Source: Hyphococcus sp. (GTDB taxonomy: Bacteria; Pseudomonadota; Alphaproteobacteria; Caulobacterales; Parvularculaceae). Taken from it: a stretch of DNA of 64,000 bases. The stretch lies in assembly GCA_021776335.1 (NCBI GenBank), contig JAJFGB010000011.1, positions 124,001-188,000 of the forward strand. The letters are read 5' to 3'. Position 1 is the stretch's first letter; every line of letters starts with the position of its first letter. Of the stretch, positions 1 to 10,089 are shown one piece after another. The notes under the pieces were generated by a model. The model was not told where the DNA came from, did not search any database, and saw nothing but the letters and a program-made list of their open reading frames with translations. Both the position numbers and the translations under genes were made by a program.

Positions 1-354
1 TCTCATCATACGGCCCATCATACCAGGTCGGAAAATGCTGACCGTCCGCGCCAATTTTTTTGCCAAGGTCCGGATCGGCGCCGACCAGCAGAAAGAGGCC
101 GCATGCGTCGCAGACCGACTTTAATTGCGCCGCCAAAGACGTTCGGTCTTTGTGACGATAATCGCGCAAAATGACAGCCGCGCCGCGTGGCAGGGCACGG
201 GCGATTAGGTGTGGTTGCGGGGCCCGATCCTCGTCCGTCAGGAAGGCGAGGCTGAAAGGCGCTGCTGCGCCAGAATGGCGTTTGAGTGATTGGGCAGCGG
301 CTGCTAACTTGACGCTGCGCGCAACAAGCTCTTCATGTCCGTTCTCATGCAACA
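1..354 (-). CDS. Thiamine phosphate synthase / TenI-family protein, C-terminus runs off the window start
   Basis: Reverse-strand frame reads ...EELVARSVKLAAAAQSLKRHSGAAAPFSLAFLTDEDRAPQPHLIARALPRGAAVILRDYRHKDR..., which is ThiE/TenI-like. Start uncertain (TTG near 351-354). Partial. Confidence 0.6.
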
Positions 355-1045
355 ATCTGATCCCTCAAGCGATAATGTCGACCCTGCCCGTAATCTTGGA
401 CTAATCAAGGAAGAAATAAAGACAGCGTTAGATGAAGCGGGCCGCGCAACGGATGTCGTGACGGTGACTGCAGTTTCAAAGCAGCATGATGAGGCGCGCA
501 TTCTTCCATTGCTTAAGGCGGGCCATCGGGTTTTCGGCGAAAACCGGATTCAAGAGGCGGCGTTGAAATGGCCGCCGCTTCGCGCGCAATTTCCAGATAC
601 CGAGCTTCGATTGATCGGTCCGCTGCAATCTAACAAGGCTAAGGAAGCCGTTGCGTTGTTTGACGTGATTGAAACAGTCGATCGGCCCAAAATAGCAGCT
701 GCTCTGGCGCGCGAGATGGCCGAACAAGACCGTCACCCACGTTTGCTGGTTCAGGTTAATACTGGCGAAGAGCCGCAAAAAGCGGGCGTTTTGCCGACGG
801 AAGCCGATGCGTTTATTGAAAAGTGCCGCACCGAATTTGGCTTGCAGATCGATGGTCTCATGTGCATTCCGCCGGCGGATGACGCGCCGGCGCCGCATTT
901 TGCGCTGCTGGCGAAAATCGCCCAGCGGTGCGGCCTCAGGCAGTTGAGCATGGGTATGAGCGCGGATTACGCGCTAGCGTCGCAGCTCGGCGCGACCCAT
1001 GTTCGAATAGGAACGGGTGTTTTCGGCGTCAGAAACAGACGCTGA
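335..1045 (+). CDS. yggS: YggS family pyridoxal phosphate-binding protein (PLPBP)
   Basis: VTAVSKQHDEARILPLLKAGHRVFGENRIQEA, LIGPLQSNKAKEAV, LSMGMSADYALASQLGATHVRIGTGVFG. Confidence 0.95.
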   Translation: MSVLMQQSDPSSDNVDPARNLGLIKEEIKTALDEAGRATDVVTVTAVSKQHDEARILPLLKAGHRVFGENRIQEAALKWPPLRAQFPDTELRLIGPLQSNKAKEAVALFDVIETVDRPKIAAALAREMAEQDRHPRLLVQVNTGEEPQKAGVLPTEADAFIEKCRTEFGLQIDGLMCIPPADDAPAPHFALLAKIAQRCGLRQLSMGMSADYALASQLGATHVRIGTGVFGVRNRR

Positions 1046-1253
1046 TGATTGGAAAATCAGTAACATTCGCGGGTTTTGAGCATCAAATGGAGCAAAACGG
1101 CCTATTTGGCGGAAAAGAGCGTAAGGCAAACGGTAATGCTACATAAAGATAACGGATTCTGACGAAAAGTTGTGCGTATGTGAATTCCAATTTTGGGTTG
1201 TTTAGCGGTAAGACGCCGTCCAACAAGACCAATAAAGTGGGAAGAGAGAAGAG

Positions 1254-1943
1254 ATGACGCGGGCGAAAAAAATTATACTTGTCGACGACGATGAATTGCT
1301 GCGTGAGACGTTGCTTGAACAGTTTAATGTTCATGACGAGCTTTCCGTTGAGCCAATTGAGACCGCGAATGCCGCGATCGAACGCGTCAAAGAAGAGGCG
1401 CATATTGATTTGATGCTGCTCGATGTCGGCCTCCCTGATATGGACGGGCGCGAAGCATGCCGGATCATGCGCAAGAACGGCTTTAAATCGCCCATCATCA
1501 TGTTGACGGGTGCTGACAGTGAGGCGGACACGATTTTGGGGCTCGATGCGGGCGCGAATGATTATGTTTCAAAGCCCTTTAAATTTGGCGTCTTGCTTGC
1601 GCGCGTGCGTGCGCATCTAAGAAGCCATGAACAGAGTGAAGACGCGGTATTCAAAGTAGGCCCATATGAATTCAGGCCGGCTGTGAAAATGCTGGTAACT
1701 CCGGAAGACAAGAAAATTCGCCTCACAGAAAAAGAAACATCAATCCTGAAGTTTCTGTATCGCGCGGGCGGCAAGCCGGTGACACGCGATGTTTTATTGG
1801 ATGAAGTCTGGGGATATAATTCCGGCGTTACCACACACACGCTCGAAACGCATGTTTACCGTTTGAGGCAAAAGATCGAACCTGATCCTTCCAGCGCATC
1901 CATTCTATTAACCGAAAGCGGTGGGTACAGACTATCGCTCTGA
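1254..1943 (+). CDS. OmpR-family response regulator (receiver + winged helix)
   Basis: KIILVDDDELLRE, LLDVGLPDMDG, MLTGADSE, KPFKF; C-terminal TRDVLLDEVWGYN...THTLETHVYRLRQKIEPD. Confidence 0.95.
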   Translation: MTRAKKIILVDDDELLRETLLEQFNVHDELSVEPIETANAAIERVKEEAHIDLMLLDVGLPDMDGREACRIMRKNGFKSPIIMLTGADSEADTILGLDAGANDYVSKPFKFGVLLARVRAHLRSHEQSEDAVFKVGPYEFRPAVKMLVTPEDKKIRLTEKETSILKFLYRAGGKPVTRDVLLDEVWGYNSGVTTHTLETHVYRLRQKIEPDPSSASILLTESGGYRLSL

Positions 1944-1959
1944 CGGAGGAAGGTGTTTT

Positions 1960-2307
1960 ATGACAGTAACGATCTATCACAATCCGCGATGTTCGAAATC
2001 GCGCCAAACGTTGGCGCTGTTGGAAGGTCGTGGCGTGAACCCGAAGATCGTTTTATATCTGGAAACACCACTCTCGGTGAATGAGATCAAGGCAGTTCTT
2101 GAAAAACTCGGCAAGTCCCCGCGCGACATTATGCGTAAAGGTGAAGCATCGTATAAAGAGCTTAATCTCGGCGACGCGGAAAAAACCGACGCAGAATTGA
2201 TCAACGCGATGGTCGACAACCCAATTCTAATTGAGCGCCCGATAGTTGTTTCGGGCGGACGGGCGGCGATTGGTCGTCCGCCCGAGCTCGTTCTTGAGAT
2301 TCTCTAG
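1960..2307 (+). CDS. arsC: Arsenate reductase (glutaredoxin) ArsC family
   Basis: MTVTIYHNPRCSKSRQTLALLEGRG; C-terminal NPILIERPIVVSGGRAAIGRPPE. Confidence 0.92.
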   Translation: MTVTIYHNPRCSKSRQTLALLEGRGVNPKIVLYLETPLSVNEIKAVLEKLGKSPRDIMRKGEASYKELNLGDAEKTDAELINAMVDNPILIERPIVVSGGRAAIGRPPELVLEIL

Positions 2308-2318
2308 CTTTCTTTTGT

Positions 2319-2816
2319 TTAGTTGGCGGCAGCGATTGCCGCGAGAGCGCCCTCAATATTGGCTAGCGGTCCAGCAAGCCCGCTAATGCTATATTCGTGG
2401 AAAAGATGCGTCATGTCTTCATAAGTGACATGAACATCGCCAGCGGCGTCCTCGAAAACCAGGACTTTGAGCGGTAACCTCAACCCCATACGCTGCTCTG
2501 CCTGGATCACAGGCGTGCCGCCTTTTGGCTTGCCGAAAATAACCAGGGTTGTCGGGCGCAGATCCGCGCCGATTGAAGCAGCGCCCGCCGCGTGGTCGAT
2601 CACCGCAAAGGTCTTAAAGCCGCGACTCTCGATGGCGTTTTGAACGCGGCTGAGGGTTTGCTCGAAACCGTTATTGCTCTTTACCATGACTAAATGCGGA
2701 TTATGGTGATCTGCCATTGCAGGCAGCGCGTCGTTTGGTTTTGGCAGATCAGCACCAGTGGCGGCGCAAGCTGCGAGGGCGAGCGCTGCCGGTGCGGATA
2801 AAATCCATTTGGTCAT
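2319..2816 (-). CDS. DUF302 domain-containing secreted/lipoprotein-like protein
   Basis: Signal MTKWILSAPAALALAACAATG; DUF302-like ...SNNGFEQTLSRVQNAIESRGFKTFAVIDHAAGA...LVIFGKPKGGTPVIQ; start set at MTKW rather than the longest ORF. Confidence 0.8.
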   Translation of the reverse strand: MTKWILSAPAALALAACAATGADLPKPNDALPAMADHHNPHLVMVKSNNGFEQTLSRVQNAIESRGFKTFAVIDHAAGAASIGADLRPTTLVIFGKPKGGTPVIQAEQRMGLRLPLKVLVFEDAAGDVHVTYEDMTHLFHEYSISGLAGPLANIEGALAAIAAAN

Positions 2817-2832
2817 TTGGTCAACTCCTCTC

Positions 2833-3027
2833 CTAAGCATTGGGCAACATTTTGATCTGTTCGCGTTGCGCCAACAAGGCCTGTCGGCCCTTTTCAACAA
2901 ATTCATCGGTGCGGTCCAATGAGATGGGCGACGCCCACAAAACATCCGCCAACCCTTGCAAGGCGCCGATATGTGCCCAACCCCGGGCCACGCCCGATTC
3001 CAGAACCAAGCCTGGTTTCTCCGTCAC
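2833..3027 (-). pseudogene. Remnant of a patatin-like phospholipase (RssA-like) gene with the catalytic middle missing
   Basis: 64-codon frame reads PGLVLESGVARGWAHIGALQGLADV (patatin oxyanion-hole N-terminus), then directly ...EFVEKGRQALLAQREQIKMLPNA; GxSxG and the catalytic Asp motif are absent. Confidence 0.55.
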
Positions 3028-3086
3028 GCTGCGTTCCGTGTAAGGAATTATTAACCAACCCCCTGGCAGCGCATGTCAACGCCCGC

Positions 3087-3094
3087 TTAACCAT
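3087..3094 (+). promoter_or_regulatory. CtrA half-site-like TTAACCAT upstream of flgB
   Basis: cTTAACCATaaagcg, repeated identically at 4329-4343. Confidence 0.5.
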
Positions 3095-3129
3095 AAAGCG
3101 CGAAGATGGGCCAATGGAAGGGCGTTGAT

Positions 3130-3525
3130 ATGGATTTAAGCAAAATCCCACTACTGTCTGGGCTTGCTGCGCGGCTTGATTTTCTTGCCTCGCGGACAAC
3201 GGTGATCGCGCAGAATATCGCGAATGCCGATACACCGAACTATGTCGCCCAAGACGTAAAGGCTCCGAATTTCAAGGCTCTGGCCAATGCATCGGCGGCG
3301 ATGCGCGTGAATGATTCAAGACATATTGCCGTAGCCCCAAGCGCTGGTGTCAGCGGATTTACTGTTCACCGCGCTCCAGATGGCGAGGCTTCGCTTACAG
3401 GCAATCAGGTATCGATTGAAACACAGGCGATGAAATTGTCCGAGACGCGCCAGGAATATGCGCTTGCCGCAAGTATCTACCGCAAAGGCCTTTCGATGCT
3501 GCGTATCGCAGCGCGTGGCCAATAG
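3130..3525 (+). CDS. flgB: Flagellar basal body rod protein FlgB
   Basis: MDLSKIPLLSGLAARLDFLASRTTVIAQNIANADTPNYVAQDVKAPNF. Confidence 0.93.
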   Translation: MDLSKIPLLSGLAARLDFLASRTTVIAQNIANADTPNYVAQDVKAPNFKALANASAAMRVNDSRHIAVAPSAGVSGFTVHRAPDGEASLTGNQVSIETQAMKLSETRQEYALAASIYRKGLSMLRIAARGQ

Positions 3526-3535
3526 GGGTTAGCCA

Positions 3536-3946
3536 ATGGATGACATCACAACAGCAATGCAGATTTCCGCGTCGGGAATGCGGGCGCAATCATCGCGTCT
3601 TCGCGTTGTCGCGGAAAATCTCGCAAACGCGAATTCCACCGCCGAGGCGCCGGGGCTTGACCCCTATCGGCGTCAAGTGCCGGTGTTTTCCTCCTATGTT
3701 GATCGCGCTCTTGGCGCAGAACTGGTCGAGGTGTCTCGCATCACCCTTGATCCGTCGGAATTTACACTGCGCTTTGACCCGAGCCACCCTGCGGCGAACA
3801 GCGAAGGCTATATAGCGCTGCCAAATGTAAATCCGCTGGTTGAAATGATGGATCTCCGGGAGGCGCAGCGCAGTTATGAAGCGAATCTTGGGGCGCTTGA
3901 TACGATGCGGTCGATGGCCGCGTCCACTTTAAGAATTCTGGAGTAA
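3536..3946 (+). CDS. flgC: Flagellar basal body rod protein FlgC
   Basis: ISASGMRAQSSRLRVVAENLANANST... C-terminal NVNPLVEMMDLREAQRSYEANLGALDTMRSM. Confidence 0.95.
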   Translation: MDDITTAMQISASGMRAQSSRLRVVAENLANANSTAEAPGLDPYRRQVPVFSSYVDRALGAELVEVSRITLDPSEFTLRFDPSHPAANSEGYIALPNVNPLVEMMDLREAQRSYEANLGALDTMRSMAASTLRILE

Positions 3947-3950
3947 CGCC

Positions 3951-4265
3951 ATGAGCGCCGATTCAATTCGCGCCGCTGAGATTTATGCGCAGGCAGCAAA
4001 AACAGCCGCCATGGCGCCGCAGACAGACGGCGTCAGCGAAACAGCAAAGCCAGACTTTTCGCAAATGCTGAAGACTGCCATGGAAACAACCGCGGCAAGT
4101 CTTCAGACCGGTGAAGCAGCGGCAGCGTCTGTTGCGACCGGCAATGCGAGCCTTGTTGATGTCGTTACGGCCGTGAGCGCGGCGGAAGTATCGCTGGAGG
4201 CCGCTATCGCGGTGCGCAACCGCATTATTGAGGCTTACCAGGAAATCCTGCGCATGCCGATTTAA
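3951..4265 (+). CDS. fliE: Flagellar hook-basal body complex protein FliE
   Basis: C-terminal DVVTAVSAAEVSLEAAIAVRNRIIEAYQEILRMPI; position after flgBC. Confidence 0.92.
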   Translation: MSADSIRAAEIYAQAAKTAAMAPQTDGVSETAKPDFSQMLKTAMETTAASLQTGEAAAASVATGNASLVDVVTAVSAAEVSLEAAIAVRNRIIEAYQEILRMPI

Positions 4266-4296
4266 GCGACGCGCTTACTGGCATTCGTTCTTCTTT

Positions 4297-4337
4297 TTAA
4301 CCTTCGCTTAACGCGTTCCACACGCCTCCTTAACCAT
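4297..4337 (+). promoter_or_regulatory. CtrA full box TTAACCTTCGCTTAAC plus half-site TTAACCAT upstream of fliQ
   Basis: TTAA-N7-TTAAC at 4297-4312; TTAACCAT at 4330-4337. Confidence 0.6.
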
Positions 4338-4382
4338 AAAGCGGGCAATATTTGCCTAGTTGCAACGCCATGGTGAGGGTCA

Positions 4383-4664
4383 ATGGGCGGTGGCGCCGAA
4401 ATACTGGAAATAGCACGCGAAGCGTTCTGGGTGACCTTGATGGTTGCCGGTCCCCCAATGTTGGCGGGGCTCGCAGTGGGGCTGAGTATTGCTCTGTTGC
4501 AAGCGTTGACACAGGTGCAAGAGCTGACGCTCGTCTTTGTACCGCGCATTATCGTAATGTTCATAACGATAGCGATCTGCCTGCCCTTTATGGGTGGGGC
4601 GTTGGGTAAATTCGCAACTGAACTTTATGGGCGTATTGCCGCCGGCGGCATTGGGGCTGGTTGA
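4383..4664 (+). CDS. fliQ: Flagellar export apparatus protein FliQ
   Basis: AREAFWVTLMVAGPPMLAGLAVGLSIALLQALTQVQELTLVFVPRI. Confidence 0.93.
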   Translation: MGGGAEILEIAREAFWVTLMVAGPPMLAGLAVGLSIALLQALTQVQELTLVFVPRIIVMFITIAICLPFMGGALGKFATELYGRIAAGGIGAG

Positions 4665-5440
4665 TGACCGCATCGCTGTCTCTGAGTGCTCTGCCGGTTG
4701 ATGCATTTATTATTTTCGCGGTTTTTTGCCGCGTTGGCGCGATGTTTATGACGGCGCCGGCGCTGGGCGATTTTACCCTGTCGCCCCGCACGCGCCTTGT
4801 TGCGGCGCTGGCGGTCACGGCCGCACTCGCGCCCGTTATGGCGCCAGCCTATTCCGACTGGACGAAAGACAGTGGTTTAGGCGCCATGGGAACGATCATT
4901 TTCGGCGAGATTCTCGCGGGCAGTTTTTTGGGGTTGGCGGCGCGCATGATGATGAGTGCGCTCAATGTTGCGGGCCAGATCATTGCGTTCCAGATGGGAC
5001 TATCCCTCGCGCAGATTTTTGATCCAACCCAGGAGCTTCAAGGCGCCATCGTTGGCGGCTTTCTGGCAATCCTGGGAACAACAATGATATTTGCCACAGA
5101 TCTTCATCACGTCATGCTGGCGGCGCTGAAGGACTCATATTTGCTGATGTCGCCGGGCGTTCTGCCCCAGTTCGGGGATCTGTCGCAGACATTGATTGAT
5201 ACGCTGTCGGGCGCCTTTTCTCTTGGCCTTCGGTTGTCCGCCCCTTTTGTGCTCTTCGGTCTTGTCTTCTATATCGGCGCCGGCGTGTTGAACCGGCTGA
5301 TGCCTCAGGCGCAGGTGTTCTTCATGTTGATGCCTGCCAACCTTGCGCTCGGGTTAACGCTCTTGATGCTGACGACTGGCCTGATGATGGCGCTTTTTCT
5401 CGAACGCTTTGAAGTGTTCTTGTCGCAGTTCTTTTTCTAA
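4661..5440 (+). CDS. fliR: Flagellar export apparatus protein FliR
   Basis: VDAFIIFAVFCRVGAMFMTAPALGD...; overlaps fliQ stop by 4 bp; polytopic. Confidence 0.93.
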   Translation: MMTASLSLSALPVDAFIIFAVFCRVGAMFMTAPALGDFTLSPRTRLVAALAVTAALAPVMAPAYSDWTKDSGLGAMGTIIFGEILAGSFLGLAARMMMSALNVAGQIIAFQMGLSLAQIFDPTQELQGAIVGGFLAILGTTMIFATDLHHVMLAALKDSYLLMSPGVLPQFGDLSQTLIDTLSGAFSLGLRLSAPFVLFGLVFYIGAGVLNRLMPQAQVFFMLMPANLALGLTLLMLTTGLMMALFLERFEVFLSQFFF

Positions 5441-5449
5441 AGGCGCGCC

Positions 5450-6529
5450 GTGGCAGATCAGCAAGACAGCGCGCAACGCACAGAAGACGCGACACCGAAG
5501 CGCCTGGAGGAGGCACGAAAAAAGGGCGATGCGCCGAAAAGCCAGGAAGCGGTGGCGGCGGTGATGCTTGGCGCCGGCGCGCTTGGCCTGTGGTTGTTCG
5601 CCGGGCCGGCTGCTCGCGGTATCGCCGAAACCGGCGTGCCGTTCATCGACCGACCTCATGAATTTTTGATTGACGCCGGTTCACTGCAGCGCCTGTTTGC
5701 AGGTCTTTCTCTAAAATTGGCCGCTGTTCTTGCCGGCCTTGGTGTGCTTTTTTTTGTGGCGGCGCTGCTCGCTAATGCCGGCCAGGCCCGCCCGGTTTTT
5801 ACGACCGAGCGAATGAAACCCTCATTTCAAAAAATTTCGCCGGTTGCTGGCTTAAAGCGCATATTTGGCCCTTCTGGCTTATTCAACTTTGCCAAAGGTG
5901 TTGGCAAACTTTTACTCATTGGCGCGATTTTAGGGTTCGCGTTGTGGCCGGATCGCGAAATTCTTGTGACGGCGCTATATTCAAACGGTCAAAGTCTGCT
6001 TGTCGCCGTTCAAACATTGATCCTAAAGCTCATTGGGCTGACGGTTCTTGCGATGATAGTCATAGCGGGACTCGATTACGCCTTTCAGCGCCATAGTTGG
6101 AAGCAACGATTGCGTATGACAAAGGATGAGATTCGACGCGAACTGAAAGAAAGCGAGGGCGACCCTCAAATTAAAGGCCGCTTAAGACAACTTCGAGAAA
6201 CGCGCACGCGAAAACGTATGGTCGCTGTTGTGAAGGATGCAACGGTTCTCATTATGAACCCAACCCACTATGCTGTGGCGCTCGACTATAAACAGGGCTC
6301 AGATCAGGCGCCCCTTTGTCTTGCCAAAGGCATAGACGATGTGGCCTTGCGCATGCGGGCCGCTGCCGACGAACACGGTGTTCCGGTTGTGGAAAACCCG
6401 CCTCTGGCGCGGGCGCTCTATGCTACGGCGGAAATTGATCAGGAAATTCCTATCGACCATTACGAGGCTGTTGCAAAGATTATCGGCTTCATCATGCGAA
6501 AAGCGAAATCAGCGCCGCCGCTAACCTGA
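5450..6529 (+). CDS. flhB: Flagellar export apparatus protein FlhB
   Basis: QRTEDATPKRLEEARKKGDAPKSQE; NPTH cleavage motif in VLIMNPTHYAVALDYK. Confidence 0.96.
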   Translation: MADQQDSAQRTEDATPKRLEEARKKGDAPKSQEAVAAVMLGAGALGLWLFAGPAARGIAETGVPFIDRPHEFLIDAGSLQRLFAGLSLKLAAVLAGLGVLFFVAALLANAGQARPVFTTERMKPSFQKISPVAGLKRIFGPSGLFNFAKGVGKLLLIGAILGFALWPDREILVTALYSNGQSLLVAVQTLILKLIGLTVLAMIVIAGLDYAFQRHSWKQRLRMTKDEIRRELKESEGDPQIKGRLRQLRETRTRKRMVAVVKDATVLIMNPTHYAVALDYKQGSDQAPLCLAKGIDDVALRMRAAADEHGVPVVENPPLARALYATAEIDQEIPIDHYEAVAKIIGFIMRKAKSAPPLT

Positions 6530-6630
6530 TCGCTATTACTTGTAGCGGGGAAAATCAGAGCGTTACCCGCCGGGAGTTTGGTGGCGCGGGCCAGCAAAGC
6601 GGGCCATATTGCTCAATTCGAATCACTTGA

Positions 6631-9360
6631 GTGGAGATCTGCGCCTTGGCAAGCCCAAAATCAGCTGACGCGACGAAGGCGCCCGAAATGGCGGACGCAA
6701 AGACCCGTCCAGCTGGTGGTTTGGGCGATGCGCCGCGCCCCAAAACCAATCAGGAAATAATAGACCTGATGAACCGGGCGGCGTCGAAACAGGCAGATAC
6801 TGGCGCTGAGGGCGTCGATGTGCCTGACGATGTCGATCGTAATGACAGCGTCTGGGACATAGCGTCATTTTGGCTCTTGTGGGTCGGCGTCTTTGTGGCG
6901 ATTGGCGCCATTGCCTATGTGATTTTGGGCGCGCGAGACTCGGGCGCGCCGGGACTCGTTCTTGCTGGCGGATTGGCGTTGCTAATTGCGATTTTCCTCG
7001 GCGGTGCGGCGTTGAAGATGTTTTCTCCCGTATTGCTGACCGGCGCGATGCTTCGCCGCGCCGCAGGCAAGCCCGCTTCAGAGGCCGCCGAACTTGCAGG
7101 CGCCGAAATTCTTGGCGCCCTCGGGCTGGCGGAGCGTGTCCTGGACGTCGATGCGGATGCACGCCTGGTCACGCGGCGCGATGGCGTTGTGACATACGCG
7201 AACCGTGCGTATTTCAACCTTGCCAAAGGGGCGGGTGTCGTAGGCCCCGCAGGGCTCCCGCCGCGGATTGATCGCCTGTTTGCTCAACAGGGTGCAGAGG
7301 CAACTAAAGTATTTCGTCTCTGCCGTGCGGCCAAAAGCGCTGAACAGGCTGAAGAAATTATTTACCAGCTTATGGGGGTCAAAGGGGGTGGAGAGCGGAG
7401 ATGTTTTGAAGTCAGTGTGCGGCCTATTCGCGGCGCCGATGAGCATGTTGCCTGGCGGCTCCGTGAGCTACCCATCGAAGAAGAGGAGCGCGACTCTCTG
7501 GCGGCAGCCTATGCGGACTTTCCGCGTGCTGTTTTTGCCATCGAAAAGTCAGGACAAATTCCCTGGGCAAACGCTGCCATGCGTGAGAAACTGGGCGCGG
7601 CGCGTGGCGGAATCCGGCATATTGACGACGTGGTTCTTGGGGAGACAGGGCTTCTTGTTCGCGGGCTTTGGCAGATCGACCGCAGCGTTCAACCGGCGCA
7701 AATACGTCGTCACGGCGACGGTCCTATAGAAGGGGTTTTTACCAGCTTCCGTCGCGGCGGTGTTGGAGAGGGTTTTGCTTGTGTTGAGCTGACGCTTGAT
7801 GAAACAGAAGACGAAGTCGAAGAGATCACACTATCAGGCGATATGTCAGAATCGCCCTTCGGCGTGGCGATCATCGACGGAGAGATCAACCATGACGGCA
7901 GGATCGTAGAAGCAAACAAGGCGTTCACGGATGTTTTTGGCGGCTCGAAAAAGAACGCTCCGCTGGTTAAGTCCGTGGCGCCGGAGCCACTCGAAGAACT
8001 CGCGGGCGAGATAAAGCGAAAAGCTAAATCAGGCGCCGCGCCCGTGCCAGTTGAGGTAACGATTGGCAAGGGCGCTGCTGCGCAAACTTTTGCGCTCTAT
8101 GCACGCCCGGTCCGGCGCAAGCGCGGCTCATATGGCGTACGCCGCACACTGCTTTATTCCGTGGACGTTACAGATCGAAAACGCATGGAGGAAGACCATG
8201 CGCAAGATCAAAAATTGCGCGGCATCGGGGAGTTGGCAAGCAAGGTTGCCCACGACTTTAACAATTATCTGCAGGTTGTTTTGGGACACTGCGAGCGGTT
8301 GATGTTGCGACATCCGGCTGGAGACCCTGCATATCAGGAACTCGTTCAGATTCGCGAAAATGCACAGCGTGCTGCAAACACAACGAAGCAATTGCTGGCA
8401 TTTTCTCGTAAGCAGACGCTGAAACGCGAAGTCCTATCGATCACTGAAATACTACGGGATTTTTCACGGTTCTTGACGCGGGCCATTGGTGAAAAGGTTC
8501 AGCTTGACCTCGTCAATGGACGCGCATTGCCATCCGTTAAAGTCGATCGCTATCAACTAGAGACGGCGATTATGAATCTGGCGGTTAATGCACGTGATGC
8601 TATGGCGCCCGATGGGGGCGTATTGACTATACGTACGCAATTTGTGCCCGAAGATGAAATTGCCAAGCTTGATGTGACTGGCGTCGTCGTTCAGGACTCT
8701 TTGCTGATTGAAGTGTCCGACAGCGGGTCAGGTATTCCGCCGGAAATTGCGGACAAAATCTTCGACCCTTTCTTTACAACGAAAGAAACGGGCAAGGGTA
8801 CCGGGCTTGGGCTCTCGACCGTCTATGGCGTTATACGCCAGATGGAAGGGGTCATCGTTCTAAAAAATAACCCGGGCGAAGGCGCAACATTCCAGATTTA
8901 TCTGCCTGCGTATAATGGGGCGGAAGATCAAGCCGAAGAACCGGTAAAGCCTGTAAGAAGCGAGCCGCGCGACCTCACCGGCGCAGGGCGAATTCTGGTT
9001 GTCGAAGACGAAGATCCGGTGCGGAATTTTGTCGTCGTAACTTTATCTGACTGTGGATACGAGGTGACGGAAGCGGCGGACGGAGAAGAAGCTCTTGAGA
9101 TAATTGAAGAAGACGAGAGCGGATTCGATTTAATCATATCCGATGTGATGATGCCTATTCTAGACGGACCATCGCTTATTGAAAAAGCCCGCAGCGAATT
9201 GGAACTGAAGGCGAAAGTGATATTTATGTCCGCATATGCAGAAGCGGCGGTGCGCGAACAGCTCGATATCATTGAAGGCGCCGGCTATATACAAAAGCCA
9301 TTCACGCTGAAGGCCATTGCGACACAGGTAAAGCAAACACTTTATCCGTCAGCGGACTAG
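6631..9360 (+). CDS. cckA: Hybrid sensor histidine kinase with PAS-like regions and C-terminal receiver; CckA-like
   Basis: H-box [27 protein letters not shown] boxes ([22 protein letters not shown]), receiver [13 protein letters not shown]...; directly downstream of flhB as in Caulobacter. Confidence 0.85.
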   Translation: MEICALASPKSADATKAPEMADAKTRPAGGLGDAPRPKTNQEIIDLMNRAASKQADTGAEGVDVPDDVDRNDSVWDIASFWLLWVGVFVAIGAIAYVILGARDSGAPGLVLAGGLALLIAIFLGGAALKMFSPVLLTGAMLRRAAGKPASEAAELAGAEILGALGLAERVLDVDADARLVTRRDGVVTYANRAYFNLAKGAGVVGPAGLPPRIDRLFAQQGAEATKVFRLCRAAKSAEQAEEIIYQLMGVKGGGERRCFEVSVRPIRGADEHVAWRLRELPIEEEERDSLAAAYADFPRAVFAIEKSGQIPWANAAMREKLGAARGGIRHIDDVVLGETGLLVRGLWQIDRSVQPAQIRRHGDGPIEGVFTSFRRGGVGEGFACVELTLDETEDEVEEITLSGDMSESPFGVAIIDGEINHDGRIVEANKAFTDVFGGSKKNAPLVKSVAPEPLEELAGEIKRKAKSGAAPVPVEVTIGKGAAAQTFALYARPVRRKRGSYGVRRTLLYSVDVTDRKRMEEDHAQDQKLRGIGELASKVAHDFNNYLQVVLGHCERLMLRHPAGDPAYQELVQIRENAQRAANTTKQLLAFSRKQTLKREVLSITEILRDFSRFLTRAIGEKVQLDLVNGRALPSVKVDRYQLETAIMNLAVNARDAMAPDGGVLTIRTQFVPEDEIAKLDVTGVVVQDSLLIEVSDSGSGIPPEIADKIFDPFFTTKETGKGTGLGLSTVYGVIRQMEGVIVLKNNPGEGATFQIYLPAYNGAEDQAEEPVKPVRSEPRDLTGAGRILVVEDEDPVRNFVVVTLSDCGYEVTEAADGEEALEIIEEDESGFDLIISDVMMPILDGPSLIEKARSELELKAKVIFMSAYAEAAVREQLDIIEGAGYIQKPFTLKAIATQVKQTLYPSAD

Positions 9361-9378
9361 CGTAGAAACTGAGGAACG

Positions 9379-10089
9379 ATGCGACAAGTCGTCTTTGATC
9401 TTGAGACTACCGGATTTAAGTTTTCCGAGGGGCACCGCATCGTTGAGATCGGCGCTGTTGAACTGATTAACGGCGCTGTGTCGGGTCAAAACTTCCACAG
9501 CTACGTCAACCCGAAAAGAAATATGCCTGAGGGGGCGTTCCGTGTACACGGCCTTTCGGAGGCGTTTCTGCGAGACAAACCATGTTTTGCAGAGCCGTCT
9601 GTGGCGCCTGCTTTTTTGGCGTTTGTGGGCGCTGCCGAACTCATTGCTCATAACGGCGTGTTCTTTGACTTGCCTTTTATGCAGGCAGAGCTGAAGGCGG
9701 CTGGCTTGGAGCCAATGCAAAACAAGATTGTTGATACACTCCATCTTGCCCGACGGAAATTTCCCGGAGCGCCGGCAAGCCTGGATGCGTTATGTGGGCG
9801 TTTTGGGATTAACACCAAAGAGCGTGAGCGCGACGGCCACGGCGCGCTGCTCGATTCCCGGCTTCTGGCTGAAGTCTATATTGAGCTTACCGGCGGTGCG
9901 CAGGCCGGGCTCAATTTTATCGGTGCGGAAAAATTGTCTGATCCAGGCAACCCGTCCCGCAGCGCCAAATCGCCTGTCAAACAGCGCGCCCGACCTCTTG
10001 CATCGAGAGTCAGCGACGCAGAAGAAAATGCACACAAAGCATTCGTCGCAGAGTTGGGCGAAGAAGCGCTTTGGCGACGTATGACGTAG
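9379..10089 (+). CDS. dnaQ: DNA polymerase III subunit epsilon
   Basis: RQVVFDLETTGFKFSEGHRIVEIGAVEL; HNGVFFDLPFM; GHGALLDSRLLAEVYIELTGG. Confidence 0.95.
   Translation: MRQVVFDLETTGFKFSEGHRIVEIGAVELINGAVSGQNFHSYVNPKRNMPEGAFRVHGLSEAFLRDKPCFAEPSVAPAFLAFVGAAELIAHNGVFFDLPFMQAELKAAGLEPMQNKIVDTLHLARRKFPGAPASLDALCGRFGINTKERERDGHGALLDSRLLAEVYIELTGGAQAGLNFIGAEKLSDPGNPSRSAKSPVKQRARPLASRVSDAEENAHKAFVAELGEEALWRRMT

Noticed and set aside
6623-7162. 179-aa minus-strand ORF and other antisense ORFs within cckA
   Set aside because: Arg/Pro/His-rich shadow translation of the kinase gene.
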